Source: Nostoc commune NIES-4072
GTDB lineage: Bacteria > Cyanobacteriota > Cyanobacteriia > Cyanobacteriales > Nostocaceae
Direction: 5' to 3'
NCBI RefSeq assembly: GCF_003113895.1
Contig: NZ_BDUD01000001.1
Coordinates: 4,939,315 to 5,003,314 of the forward strand
Length of the DNA stretch: 64,000 nt
The notes under the pieces were generated by a model that was not told where the DNA came from, did not search any database, and worked only from the letters and a program-made list of their open reading frames with translations. Made by a program: the position numbers and the translations under genes. The number at the start of each line of letters is the position of its first letter. The stretch's first letter is position 1. This document shows, piece after piece, positions 43,585 to 53,054 of the stretch.

Positions 43585-44169
43585 ATGAAAAATTTCAAAG
43601 CTTTTTTAATGAAATGGCGGAAATTGGCTTTTAAAGAGAAACGCCATAACCTTCCACGACATGTCCATACGCTAGCTCAGATAGAAATTGACAACCTCAA
43701 GAATTGTGGCATTAAAGGAATTATTCTCGATTTAGATAACACAATTATTTCAGAAGATGATCGCTACTTATCTCCTTATGCAGAAGATTGGATTACGCAA
43801 GCAAAGTTCGCCGGATTACAATTTTTTATCCTTTCAAATGGTAAACGTCGCTATCGCGTCAAATATTGGTCTCATCGTCTTAATATTCCAGCACTTAGTC
43901 CAGCGAAAAAACCCTTTCGCCCTGCATTTCGACATGCAATAACTTATATGCGATTACCAGCAAAACATGTACTCGTCATTGGTGATAGTTTACATACTGA
44001 TTTTGTGGGATCACTACTTTGTGGATGTCGCTTCATGCAAGTTGCTAGTCTACCGCACCCACCCCGATGGTGGGAAAAACTTGCTGGGAAATGGGTACAG
44101 ATACCTTATCCATCTGGAGGAGAACTTTGGGATTTTGACGGGATTACTGGCTATGAAAGCTTCTTATAA
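43585..44169 (+). CDS. YqeG-type HAD phosphatase
   Basis: 194 residues, HAD class IIIA phosphatase. Motif I GIILDLDNTIIS (residues 46-57, nucleophile Asp), motif II Ser in FFILSNGKRRYR, motif III Lys in ALSPAKKPFRPA and motif IV VIGDSLHTDFVG. Family members dephosphorylate small phosphate esters. Here, 48 bp after the DPPR synthase gene, it is a candidate to remove the 5-phosphate from polyprenyl-phosphate-5-phosphoribose, as the phosphatase step between DPPR and DPR does in mycobacteria (where a different family is used). That role is inferred. Confidence 0.85.
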   Translation: MKNFKAFLMKWRKLAFKEKRHNLPRHVHTLAQIEIDNLKNCGIKGIILDLDNTIISEDDRYLSPYAEDWITQAKFAGLQFFILSNGKRRYRVKYWSHRLNIPALSPAKKPFRPAFRHAITYMRLPAKHVLVIGDSLHTDFVGSLLCGCRFMQVASLPHPPRWWEKLAGKWVQIPYPSGGELWDFDGITGYESFL

Positions 44170-44221
44170 ATTGCTCTTTTTCTCAAAAAATTTTACCTTA
44201 TAAACTGACTAAATTTTCCCC

Positions 44222-44557
44222 ATGAATAATCAGATAGTTTTTAGTTTACTGATTCTAATCACAGTAGGATTAAATACACTGGCTCAAAATCTATTGAAAC
44301 TAGGAGCAGGACAAAATCCTTTAAATATCTATTTACTAGGAGGAATTTGTACTTATGGGCTAAGTACGATTTTTTACGTGGTAGTTTTAGGAAAGCTGAA
44401 TTTATCTGTTGCTTATCCAGTAGTAATAGGATTAACAATTATATTTACAATGCTCACTGGTGCTGTAATTTTGCGAGAAAAAATCTTATTTTTGCAATGG
44501 TTAGGAGCGGGTTTGATGTTGAGCGGTATCGGGGCAATTGCTTTAGGTAAGCAGTGA
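44222..44557 (+). CDS. SMR/EamA-type small membrane transporter (possible flippase)
   Basis: 111 residues with four membrane helices, the size of EmrE or ArnE/ArnF. Shows NTLAQNLLKLGAGQNP in helix 1, the YVVVLGKLNLSVAYPVVIGL Ala-Tyr-Pro core and a terminal LGAGLMLSGIGAIALGKQ. ArnE/F flip undecaprenyl-phosphate-aminoarabinose. Position between the phosphatase and a GT39 gene suggests a flippase for a polyprenyl-phosphate sugar; drug export cannot be excluded. Confidence 0.8.
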   Translation: MNNQIVFSLLILITVGLNTLAQNLLKLGAGQNPLNIYLLGGICTYGLSTIFYVVVLGKLNLSVAYPVVIGLTIIFTMLTGAVILREKILFLQWLGAGLMLSGIGAIALGKQ

Positions 44558-44651
44558 TTAATAATGCAAGGCAGAAGTCAGTTTTAAAATTTTTATTTAA
44601 ATAAATTGTGCAGCAGTGATTGCTATAGCTTCATGAGGAGGAAATAAAATT

Positions 44652-46217
44652 ATGATTAAAATCTTAAATCAGAAATGGTCGAGATACTATCTGTTTGTTT
44701 TAATAGTGATTATCTTGAGTGTTTTCCTGCGCTTTTTTCTGTTGTCAAAACAAAGCCTTTGGTTTGACGAGGGTTTGACTTTAAGTCTTTCTGATGGCTC
44801 GACACTTCAAGAGACCATTACAAAGGTAAGAACCGTAAAAAATAGTGATAGATTTCAACCACTATACTTTATAGTTCTATTTTTTTGGCGTCAGATGTTT
44901 GGTGAAAGTGAATTTGCCCTTCGTTCACTCTCTGCTATTTTAGGAATTGGCTCAACTATCGCTATCTACTTTACTGCTTTGCGGATATATGGAAAAAAGC
45001 ACGCTTTATGGTCTCTAGTAATCATAACATTTAGTTCTTTCTGTGTTTACTACAGCCAAGAAGCAAGAATTTATGCCTTAGCAATCTTTTTAGCTTCACT
45101 TCAACTATATTTCCTCAGCACGGTATTAACTGAAAATAAGGATAATCCAAGTCAAAGTATTTCAATATGGCTATTCAGTATCTTTACTGCTATAGGAATT
45201 TTTAGTAATATTAACTTTTTATTTTCTACTATAGCTCTATGTCTCTCTCATATTGCCATCTATAGAAATTTCAGGCAATGGCTGCAATGGTGGGTTCCTG
45301 CTGCGTTTTTATCTTTACCGCCAGTTTTATATTATCTGACTTTACCTGGAGCAACTGATCCAGAAAGCATTGAAGTTTCTCGCTTAGGATTCCCTATCAT
45401 TCAAAATATTGTTTTTGTGTTATATGGAATTTTAGTGGGGACAACGTATGGGCCTTCAACGGAGCAATTGCGTGGCGATAATAAAGTACAGATTGTGCTT
45501 CATTACTGGCCTCATATAGTTTTATTAGTGATTGTCGGTATTGCAATTTTTCTGGCTTTAATAAAAGTTTTATTGAGACACAAAAAAAATAACAGAGATC
45601 AGCATCCTGATTATTTCTTTGCTTCTGTGATTGTTATGGCATTTTTGCTAGGATTGCTCTTAGCTATAGTTACCAAATTTAATTGGGTTCCGCGCCACTC
45701 TTATTTTCTTTGGTTCCCACTTGCCATGCTTATCCCATCAGCTTTGAGTCAAAGACCTGGTAATAGCTCAAAGCCCAAGGGAGTGTCTCAGTTTGCTCAA
45801 ATCGCTGTCATATCTCTGATAGTTCTGAATATTTATTCTCTTTATAACTACTACTTTAATGATGATTATCAGAAAGATGACTACCGCTCTGCGATCCAAT
45901 ACATTATAAAAAATCGTTCATCTTCGACAAAATCCGTAGTTTTATTTGGTAATCTCAGATTATTTAGATACTATGGTGACACTCTAACTGTGAATGCACA
46001 GAATTTAGGGAATCAGTTAAGGAAGGGGATTACTGATGAAAATTTTGCAGAAAAAATTGAAAATTTAACAAATCGTGCGGATACAGTTTTGATGGTAGTT
46101 AATCGTGAACATCTATTTCCCAAAGGATTGATTGAAAAAGAGATGAGCGATTTGTATAACCTGGATTCTCAAGTTAATTTTGCATATTTCAAAATATCTC
46201 GTTTTATCAAGAAGTAA
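44652..46217 (+). CDS. GT39/ArnT-like (GT-C) glycosyltransferase
   Basis: 521 residues, about 11 membrane helices. The first outer loop has QSLWFDEGLTL (residues ~34-44), the Asp-Glu motif of PMT/ArnT-like glycosyltransferases, and further down YFIVLFFWRQMFGESEFALR. The soluble C-terminal domain begins near residue 410. These enzymes take polyprenyl-phosphate-linked sugars on the outer face of the membrane. A GAGGAGGAAATAAAATT stretch precedes the ATG. Last gene of the row; it fits as the transferase that uses the lipid-linked pentose. Acceptor unknown. Confidence 0.88.
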   Translation: MIKILNQKWSRYYLFVLIVIILSVFLRFFLLSKQSLWFDEGLTLSLSDGSTLQETITKVRTVKNSDRFQPLYFIVLFFWRQMFGESEFALRSLSAILGIGSTIAIYFTALRIYGKKHALWSLVIITFSSFCVYYSQEARIYALAIFLASLQLYFLSTVLTENKDNPSQSISIWLFSIFTAIGIFSNINFLFSTIALCLSHIAIYRNFRQWLQWWVPAAFLSLPPVLYYLTLPGATDPESIEVSRLGFPIIQNIVFVLYGILVGTTYGPSTEQLRGDNKVQIVLHYWPHIVLLVIVGIAIFLALIKVLLRHKKNNRDQHPDYFFASVIVMAFLLGLLLAIVTKFNWVPRHSYFLWFPLAMLIPSALSQRPGNSSKPKGVSQFAQIAVISLIVLNIYSLYNYYFNDDYQKDDYRSAIQYIIKNRSSSTKSVVLFGNLRLFRYYGDTLTVNAQNLGNQLRKGITDENFAEKIENLTNRADTVLMVVNREHLFPKGLIEKEMSDLYNLDSQVNFAYFKISRFIKK

Positions 46218-46559
46218 ATTGAATTGAGAATTGAGGGCTGTTAAATAAACTACGAAATGGGAGCATCCCAATTTTGCCAAAAGGTACGGGATTGACACAA
46301 AAACCCTGTACAAACCTCTTTCCTTGGCGCTCTTGGCGTCCTTGGCGGTTCGTTATTTCATTATTGTTCTAAGCCAAAATCCCGTATAAAAATAAACTTG
46401 CACATTTGGGATGCTCCTCTACGAAATAACCTAGCTCTGGTGGGGTTTCCCCATTGGGTATAGTAGAATATTGCCGCAGGTAACTGTCCGTCGCCTCTTG
46501 GACTTAAATCTTTGTGGGTGACTTTCTCCTCAGTTGCTACTACACTCAATTATTCGATC
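46218..46559. other. Intergenic region with a MITE
   Basis: 342 bp between the glycosyltransferase and the kinase gene; the centre is the MITE at 46259-46418. The right 130 bp are likely the kinase promoter and leader. Confidence 0.55.
46259..46418. mobile_element. 160-bp MITE with 9-bp target duplication
   Basis: Bounded by CTACGAAAT at 46250-46258 and again at 46419-46427, a 9-bp target duplication. Ends are inverted: left GGGAGCATCCCAA, right reads AGGAGCATCCCAA on the other strand (12 of 13 identical). A second inner inverted pair is TACGGGATT at 46285-46293 and AATCCCGTA at 46378-46386. The middle has three CTTGGCG repeats. No coding capacity; probably mobilised by an IS with matching ends elsewhere in the genome. 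Confidence 0.82.
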
Positions 46560-48317
46560 ATGCAACCACCCCTTACAGTTGGCACTGTCTTGCAAAACCG
46601 TTATCGCATAATTCAAATTCTCGGACAAGGAGGATTTGGTAGAACCTATCTGGCAGAAGACCAGAGGCGCTTTAACGAACTTTGCGCGATCAAGGAATTG
46701 ATTTCAACGGCAACGGAGGCTTTGGCTTGGGAGAAGGCACAAGAGCTTTTTCACCGAGAAGCTGCCATTTTATATCAAATTGAACACCCACAAGTCCCGA
46801 AATTCCGGGAACGATTTGAGCAAGACCAACGTTTATTTTTGGTGGAGGACTACGTTGCAGGGCAAACTTACCAAGCTCTGCTGGCTGAACGTCAAGCTGT
46901 GGGTCAAACCTTCACAGAGGCTGAAGTATTGCAGTTGATAAAATTGTTGCTGCCTGTTTTAGAGCATATTCACAGTCGAGGGATTATTCACCGAGATATC
47001 TCGCCAGAAAATATTATTTTGCGAGATAGTGACGCTAAACCTGTGTTAATTGACTTTGGGGTGGTAAAAGAACTGGCAACTCGTTTACGATCGCCTCTTA
47101 GTGCAATGCCACAAACCACTGTGGGAAAATTAGGCTACTCTCCTAGTGAACAAATGCAAACAGGGGGAGCTTATCCTAGTAGTGATTTGTATGCATTAGC
47201 AGTAACCGCAATTGTCTTGCTGACTGGTAAAGAACCAAGGGAGTTATTTGACGAAAACCAACTAACTTGGAATTGGCAGCGATGGGCAACAGTTAATCCG
47301 CGATTTGCTCTAGTGTTGAATCGAATGTTGAATCATATACCGAGCGATCGCTATCAAAGTGCTGCTAGTGTATCTCAAGCACTAGAATCTTTAGAGCAGC
47401 AAGTCAATCTTCCTTCCTTAAATACGTCTAACTTGCAAACAATCGCTGTTGGTCGCCGTCCTGATTCAGTACCAGCAGCTTCGCCTAAGAAACAACCCGA
47501 TCCTGTGATTCCACCAAGTTCTACTAGCTCAGTCCTGGATAATCCGTTAGCGATCGCAGCAATTGGCATTGCTGTAGTAATTGTAGCCGGATTTGGTTCT
47601 TGGGCTTTAGTAAGTTCTATCCGCAGTCAGTCAAAACCATCACCAACGGAGACGCTTCCACAAAATTTCCCCTCACCTGTTATTTCTGGTGGTACTACAT
47701 TCACATCCACACCCACCCCTGAGCAACCTGTTATATCTAGTAGACGGCTCAATCTTAAAGCATCTAACCCAATCACAGTTACAGATACTCTCAAAACAAA
47801 TCAAATCATCCGATATACTTTTTTTGGGCAGGAAGGTGACAATTTAACTGCATTTATTGATCCAGGAAGCAGCGTTTTGCTAACAGTCTTCAGTCCCAAT
47901 CAACAACCAATTGATCAGAATGTTCAACAAGTAACATCATATAAAGGCACGTTGCTAGTTACTGGTAGATATACTATTGAGTTAACACTAGTTCCAGAAG
48001 TTGCCGAAAGCAATTACAGCTTAACTGTTGCATTAGAAACACTAACCAAACCAACACCTACACAAACACCTAACCCAATTCCAACAGAGATACCTACCCC
48101 AATTTTTACAGAAACACCTACCCCAACTCCGACAGAGACACCCTTCCCAATACCTACAGAAACACCTACCCCAGTTCCAACAGAGATACCCACCCCAGTT
48201 TTTACACAAACACCCTTCCCAATTCCGACAGAGACACCTAGCCCAATTCCGACCACTGGTGAAACACCAATTCCGCCAGTTGATGGAACACAACCATTTT
48301 CTGGCCAAAGAAATTAA
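46560..48317 (+). CDS. Serine/threonine protein kinase with C-terminal PPC-like domain
   Basis: 585 residues. Kinase domain 14-285: [15 protein letters not shown] (Gly loop), CAIKEL (Lys), [13 protein letters not shown] (catalytic loop; Ser replaces the usual Lys in HRDxK), IDFGVVKE (DFG) and APE-like SPSEQMQ. A membrane helix [20 protein letters not shown] follows near residue 345. The outer part has a beta-sandwich domain like the bacterial pre-peptidase C-terminal (PPC) domain and a Pro-Thr repeat tail (PTETPxPxP, about 10 units). ATG at 46560 chosen over a longer frame. TAA shares one base with the bioD ATG. Confidence 0.93.
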   Translation: MQPPLTVGTVLQNRYRIIQILGQGGFGRTYLAEDQRRFNELCAIKELISTATEALAWEKAQELFHREAAILYQIEHPQVPKFRERFEQDQRLFLVEDYVAGQTYQALLAERQAVGQTFTEAEVLQLIKLLLPVLEHIHSRGIIHRDISPENIILRDSDAKPVLIDFGVVKELATRLRSPLSAMPQTTVGKLGYSPSEQMQTGGAYPSSDLYALAVTAIVLLTGKEPRELFDENQLTWNWQRWATVNPRFALVLNRMLNHIPSDRYQSAASVSQALESLEQQVNLPSLNTSNLQTIAVGRRPDSVPAASPKKQPDPVIPPSSTSSVLDNPLAIAAIGIAVVIVAGFGSWALVSSIRSQSKPSPTETLPQNFPSPVISGGTTFTSTPTPEQPVISSRRLNLKASNPITVTDTLKTNQIIRYTFFGQEGDNLTAFIDPGSSVLLTVFSPNQQPIDQNVQQVTSYKGTLLVTGRYTIELTLVPEVAESNYSLTVALETLTKPTPTQTPNPIPTEIPTPIFTETPTPTPTETPFPIPTETPTPVPTEIPTPVFTQTPFPIPTETPSPIPTTGETPIPPVDGTQPFSGQRN

Positions 48318-48997
48318 TGTTAAACACACTACTAATTACTGGAACTGATACCGAAGCTGGTAAAACTGTTTTAACAACAGCCTTAGCAGCCTATTGGCAA
48401 AAATATTACCCGCAGCGTAGCTGGGGAATCATGAAACCGATTCAATCGGGAATTGGCGATCGCGAGTGGTATCAAAAACTATTTACACTAGAACAATCTT
48501 CAGAAGAAATTACACCTTTGTACTTTCAAGCACCTCTGGCTCCTCCCATCGCCGCAGCACGAGAAAATCGCCAAGTAGATTTAGCAGTAGTTTGGCAAGC
48601 TTTATCTAAATTGCGATCGCAACGTGATTTTGTGCTTGTAGAAGCCTTGGGTGGGTTAGGTTCGCCAGTAACTGAAGAATTAACCGTAGCCGATTTAGCC
48701 GGAGAATGGCGTTTACCAACGGTATTAGTAGTACCAGTAAGATTAGGTGCGATCGCTCAAGCAGTGGCGAACGTAGCATTAGCTAGACAATCACGCGTGA
48801 ATCTTAAAGGCATTGTTCTCAACTGCGTACAAAGACGAACCGATGCAGAAATAGCCGACTGGACACCACAGCAATTGATTCAATCACTTACTAACACACC
48901 AGTTTTAGGCTGCTTACCCTATTTAGATAACCTGACTGATTTAGATAAACTTGCTCAAGTAGCATCAGATTTAAATTTGGAAATGCTGAAATTTTAA
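48317..48997 (+). CDS. bioD: Dethiobiotin synthase
   Basis: 226 residues. BioD closes the ureido ring of biotin using ATP and CO2. P-loop [20 protein letters not shown] (residues 7-26), [11 protein letters not shown] with the substrate Lys, [13 protein letters not shown] near residue 110 and the NCVQRRTD adenine-binding area. The ATG overlaps the kinase stop by one base, an unusual pairing that suggests translational coupling but no functional link. No other bio genes are in the window. Confidence 0.95.
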   Translation: MLNTLLITGTDTEAGKTVLTTALAAYWQKYYPQRSWGIMKPIQSGIGDREWYQKLFTLEQSSEEITPLYFQAPLAPPIAAARENRQVDLAVVWQALSKLRSQRDFVLVEALGGLGSPVTEELTVADLAGEWRLPTVLVVPVRLGAIAQAVANVALARQSRVNLKGIVLNCVQRRTDAEIADWTPQQLIQSLTNTPVLGCLPYLDNLTDLDKLAQVASDLNLEMLKF

Positions 48998-49094
48998 ATG
49001 TCATTCAAGTGGCATATCTTAGTCATAGAAATGTCATTAGCATAAGTTAATTTGTCGGTGTTTGATTAAAAGTAAATTACTTACGCCTGACATC

Positions 49095-49997
49095 ATGATG
49101 CTTTCTTTTGCAGTGGCGAGTGCAATCTGTGGCAAAGGTAGTGAAGTGAATCTAGACTTTGCTAACCTTAGCTGGATTGACGTGATTATTTTAGGCATCG
49201 TTCAGGGAATTACAGAACTATTACCAATTAGCAGTACTGCTCATTTGCGGATAGTGCCAACTCTACTGGGACTCAAAGATCCGGGGTCTGCTTTTTCAGC
49301 AGCTATGCAATTAGCTAGCTTGACTGCTGTTTTAGTCTATTTTTGGCAAGACTTAAAAAAACTAACCGGAGAGACAGTTAGAGCAATTAGCGGGCAAGAT
49401 TATCAATCTAGTTCTTTGCAACTGATGTTAGGTTTATTGGTAGGAACCTTGCCTATTGCTGTGGCTGGTGTGCTACTCAAACCAATTCTTAACGCCTGCA
49501 ACTCACCAATGCGAGGGTTAGTAGTTATTGGTGTGGCTTCAATTATTATGTCAGCATTGCTGGCGATCGCAGAAAAACGCGGAGGGCGCGATCGTACTTT
49601 CGACAAACTCACCCTCTGGGATGGCATTTGGGTAGGAGTTGCTCAAGCTTTTGCCCTGATCCCTGGCGTTTCTCGCTCTGGTTCTACCCTCACTGCTGGG
49701 TTATTTTTGGGCATGGAACGGGAGACATCAGCCCGATTTTCTTTTTTGTTGGGCTTACCAGCCGTGATTTTGGCGGGTGCTGTAGAACTCCACACTCTTA
49801 GCAAAGCAGGACTGAGTGCATCTGGTTGGTTGACTTTATTGGTAGGCTTAATCTCTGCCAGCATTTCCGCTTTTCTTGCAATTTGGGGACTTCTACGCTA
49901 CCTAGAAAAACACAGTACCTTGATTTTTATTTTCTACCGCTTGGCAATGGGTGTATTTTTGATAGTTGCGGTGATGGCTGGTTGGTTGCAGAATTGA
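49095..49997 (+). CDS. uppP: Undecaprenyl-diphosphatase
   Basis: 300 residues, about eight membrane helices. UppP (BacA) dephosphorylates undecaprenyl diphosphate to recycle the carrier lipid of peptidoglycan. Conserved motif LGIVQGITELLPISSTAHL (E and SSxxH, about residues 35-53) and the second motif GVAQAFALIPGVSRSGSTL (Arg/Ser, about 180-198). The frame starts with TTG at 49062; ATG at 49095 is preferred. It supplies polyprenyl phosphate also needed by the DPPR pathway upstream, but is its own unit. Confidence 0.94.
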   Translation: MMLSFAVASAICGKGSEVNLDFANLSWIDVIILGIVQGITELLPISSTAHLRIVPTLLGLKDPGSAFSAAMQLASLTAVLVYFWQDLKKLTGETVRAISGQDYQSSSLQLMLGLLVGTLPIAVAGVLLKPILNACNSPMRGLVVIGVASIIMSALLAIAEKRGGRDRTFDKLTLWDGIWVGVAQAFALIPGVSRSGSTLTAGLFLGMERETSARFSFLLGLPAVILAGAVELHTLSKAGLSASGWLTLLVGLISASISAFLAIWGLLRYLEKHSTLIFIFYRLAMGVFLIVAVMAGWLQN

Positions 49998-50020
49998 TTT
50001 TAACTAAATTTTGCGAGAAA

Positions 50021-50053
50021 GGCAGAAGGGAATTCTGATTCCTGCTTTCTGCC
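50021..50053. terminator. Possible hairpin after uppP
   Basis: GGCAGAA and TTCTGCC arms with inner GGAAT/ATTCC; no T-run follows, so a weak assignment. Confidence 0.4.
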
Positions 50054-50111
50054 CTGTGCTTTCTTCACACATCTGGTAGAAATTAAATAGGCGTGCGTTA
50101 CCCAAAATCCT

Positions 50112-50142
50112 TGTAGAGACGTAGCAGTGCTACGTCTCTACA
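50112..50142. repeat. Palindromic TAGAGACG dispersed repeat
   Basis: Perfect 31-bp palindrome with TGTAGAGACGTAGCA arm and its complement around G/C centre. Shares the outer TAGAGACG/CGTCTCTA arms with the AGACGCGAT repeats but has a different core. Confidence 0.8.
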
Positions 50143-50212
50143 TTCTGCCCATTCTCTACGATAAACTGGGAAAATAAGCTTGCCTTAGCTGTACTTAAAC
50201 TACTTTGTCATA

Positions 50213-51430
50213 ATGGTTTCTACCTTTCCCAATTCCTCTTCTGTTGATTTATCTCGCATCCGACTGGCAATCCGTTCATTGCAACCACAATTGGTAGAGT
50301 GGCGGCGGCGATTGCATCAACAACCAGAGTTGGGTTTTCAAGAAAAACTGACGGCTGAGTTTGTCTCACAAAAGCTGCAAGAATGGGGAATTGAGCATCA
50401 AACTGGCATTGCCCAAACTGGCATTGTTGCCACCATCAAAGGCAATCAACCCCCCACTCCCCAAGTTTTAGCGATTCGGGCAGATATGGATGCTTTGCCA
50501 ATCCAAGAACTCAACGAAGTGCCCTATAAATCGCAGCATGATGGAGTAATGCACGCTTGTGGACATGATGGACATACTGCGATCGCATTAGGTACAGCTT
50601 ATTATCTCCAGCAGCATCGCCAAGACTTCTCCGGTACAGTAAAAATTATCTTTCAGCCAGCCGAAGAATCACCAGGAGGCGCAAAGCCGATGATTGAAGC
50701 TGGAGTGCTGAAAAATCCTGATGTTGACGCAATTATTGGTTTGCACTTGTGGAATAATTTACCCTTGGGAACAGTGGGTGTACGGGCTGGGGCGTTGATG
50801 GCAGCTGTAGAGTCTTTTAATTGCACAATTTTGGGCAAAGGTGGACACGGCGCACTACCCCATCAAACAGTGGATTCTGTTGTAGTTGCTGCCCAAATTG
50901 TAAATGCCTTGCAAACCATTGTCGCCCGGAACGTTAATCCCCTTGATTCAGCAGTGGTGACAGTGGGCGAACTTCATGCTGGAACTAAGGGAAATGTGAT
51001 TGCTGATACAGCGAGAATGAGTGCCACTGTCAGGTATTTTAATCCTAGCTTGAAAGGCTTTTTTAACCAGCGTGTCGAACAGATTATTGCTGGAATTTGT
51101 CAAAGTCATGGTGCGAGTTATGACTTAGAATATCGGCCATTTTATCCACCAGTCATTAATGATATGAAGATGGCAGAATTGGTGCGAACTGTAGCAGAAG
51201 AAGTGGTAGAAACCCCATTGGGTATTGTGCCAGAATGTCAAACTATGGCTGGCGAAGATATGTCATTCTTCTTGCAAGAGGTTCCTGGTTGCTATTTCTT
51301 TTTAGGTTCTGCGAATCCAGAGAAAGACTTGGCGTATCCCCATCATCATCCTCGGTTTGATTTTGACGAAACCGCCTTGGGAATGGGTGTGGAAATATTT
51401 GTTAGATGCGTAGAGAAATTTTTTAGTTGA
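50213..51430 (+). CDS. M20 family amidohydrolase
   Basis: 405 residues, M20D zinc/manganese peptidase family (HipO, N-acyl-amino-acid amidohydrolase, IAA-amino-acid hydrolase-like). Metal site: ADMDALPI, HACGHDGHTAIAL (about residues 110-122) and PAEESPGGAKPMIEAG, with CGHDGH being family-typical, and a C-terminal HHHPRFDFDE. The dimerisation domain lies mid-protein. ATG start at 50213. It precedes the aminotransferase by 287 bp and may belong with the amino-acid metabolism genes downstream, though not in an evident operon. Confidence 0.92.
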   Translation: MVSTFPNSSSVDLSRIRLAIRSLQPQLVEWRRRLHQQPELGFQEKLTAEFVSQKLQEWGIEHQTGIAQTGIVATIKGNQPPTPQVLAIRADMDALPIQELNEVPYKSQHDGVMHACGHDGHTAIALGTAYYLQQHRQDFSGTVKIIFQPAEESPGGAKPMIEAGVLKNPDVDAIIGLHLWNNLPLGTVGVRAGALMAAVESFNCTILGKGGHGALPHQTVDSVVVAAQIVNALQTIVARNVNPLDSAVVTVGELHAGTKGNVIADTARMSATVRYFNPSLKGFFNQRVEQIIAGICQSHGASYDLEYRPFYPPVINDMKMAELVRTVAEEVVETPLGIVPECQTMAGEDMSFFLQEVPGCYFFLGSANPEKDLAYPHHHPRFDFDETALGMGVEIFVRCVEKFFS

Positions 51431-51717
51431 GTGGGTGTAAATTATACCAATTCGCAATTCGCTTTTTCACCCATTCGCAATCAAGAAACTTAGATACAGC
51501 AAGACTTTCCTGATTTACATCTGTTGCCTCATTTTGGAGAAACGCGATCGCAGAAGTTGTGTTATAAAAACGGGCAAAGTCTTACAAAATACAAAAATCT
51601 TTACTGTGAAGCTTTTTCGGTAAATACGTAATTTCTACACCAATCGCATCAAATGCTACTGTAAGCAATCAAACTTTAGGGTTTAATCATCAGCAATCTT
51701 TAACAAATTGAAAAATT

Positions 51718-53037
51718 ATGTTAAGTATCCCTATTAACTTAAATTTACCTCGTACACCCCGTATAGTAACTTCTTTGCCTGGCCCTCGCGCTCAAGCAAT
51801 TGTACAACGCGATCGCGCCGTAACTTCTCCTTCTTACACCCGCGATTACCCATTAGTTGTATCTCGCGGTCAAGGCTGCATGATAGAAGATGTGGATGGC
51901 AATGTATTTCTGGATATGACCGCAGGTATTGCAGTTACCGCCACCGGACACGCGCACCCGGAAGTCGTCAAAGCAATTCAAGAACAGTCTGAACGTCTGC
52001 TGCACATGTCAGGGACGGATTTTTATTATGAACCAATGGTGGAACTAGCGGAACAATTAGCCATTCGCGCCCCATTTCCGCAGCCACAGAGTAGTACTGG
52101 GTTTCCTGCAAAAGTATTTTTCACCAATTCCGGGGCAGAATCTAACGAAGGAGCCATTAAACTAGCTAGATATTACACCAAGCGATCGCTAATTGTAGCC
52201 TTCTTAGGGGCATTTCACGGACGTACTTATGGGGCAATGTCTCTGACTGGTTCTAAAGCAGTGCAGCGAACGAACTTTGGGCCTTTAGTTCCTGGAGTAA
52301 CTCATATTCCTTATGGGACTCACGCTAGCTTAGATTATCTAGAACAACAGTTATTTTGCACAATTTTACCACCGCAAGAAGTAGCGGCGATCATAGTCGA
52401 AGCGATTCAGGGAGAAGGTGGGTATATCGTCCCCGAAGATGGTTTTTTGGAGAGGATTCGGGATATTTGCGATCGCCACGGTATTCTGATGGTAGTGGAT
52501 GAAGTGCAAGCAGGAATGGGGCGGACTGGTCGCTTATTTGCGATCGACCATTGGGGTGTGATGCCTGATATCATTACTACTGCCAAAGGTATCGCCAGTG
52601 GTCTGCCATTAGGAGCGATACTTGCCAGACCAGAGTTGATGACTTGGCCTCCTGGTTCTCACGCTACCACATTTGGCGGTAATCCCGTAGCTTGTGCTGC
52701 TGCTATTGCCACACTGCGACTGCTAGAAAGTGGTTTGATGAGCAACGCTAGCCAAATGGGAGAATTATTACAAGTTAGTCTTACCGAGTTGCATCAAAAA
52801 TTTCCTAGACTATCGCCGCCACGAGGTAAGGGATTGATGGTTGCGGTGGATTTATTAGATCAACAGGGTAATCTTGATTATAAATTGCGCGATCGCATTA
52901 TCCAAGAAGCTTTTTTACGTGGTTTATTATTGCTAGGTTGCGGTAAAGCAGCAATTCGTTTCTGTCCGCCTTTAGTTATCGACAGCGACCAAATTCAAAT
53001 AGCCCTTCAGATTATCAGCGAAATTTTAAGTTCTTAA
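51718..53037 (+). CDS. Class III aminotransferase (acetylornithine/4-aminobutyrate type)
   Basis: 439 residues, PLP-dependent. Visible: GCMIEDVDGNVFLDMTAGIA near residue 52, FTNSGAESNEGAIKLAR (phosphate-binding loop), HGRTYGAMSLTGSK, VVDEVQAGMGRTG (Asp near residue 260) and the Lys in TTAKGIASGLPLGA that binds PLP. Substrate is not certain from sequence: family members use acetylornithine, GABA or 2-aminoadipate. The DUF1338 gene 17 bp downstream suggests 2-aminoadipate to 2-oxoadipate. Confidence 0.9.
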   Translation: MLSIPINLNLPRTPRIVTSLPGPRAQAIVQRDRAVTSPSYTRDYPLVVSRGQGCMIEDVDGNVFLDMTAGIAVTATGHAHPEVVKAIQEQSERLLHMSGTDFYYEPMVELAEQLAIRAPFPQPQSSTGFPAKVFFTNSGAESNEGAIKLARYYTKRSLIVAFLGAFHGRTYGAMSLTGSKAVQRTNFGPLVPGVTHIPYGTHASLDYLEQQLFCTILPPQEVAAIIVEAIQGEGGYIVPEDGFLERIRDICDRHGILMVVDEVQAGMGRTGRLFAIDHWGVMPDIITTAKGIASGLPLGAILARPELMTWPPGSHATTFGGNPVACAAAIATLRLLESGLMSNASQMGELLQVSLTELHQKFPRLSPPRGKGLMVAVDLLDQQGNLDYKLRDRIIQEAFLRGLLLLGCGKAAIRFCPPLVIDSDQIQIALQIISEILSS

Positions 53038-53054
53038 AAGATGACCAATGACAA

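Noticed and set aside
47990..48280. Possible CRISPR-like repeats
   Set aside because: They encode the Pro-Thr repeats of the kinase tail and have no unique spacers.
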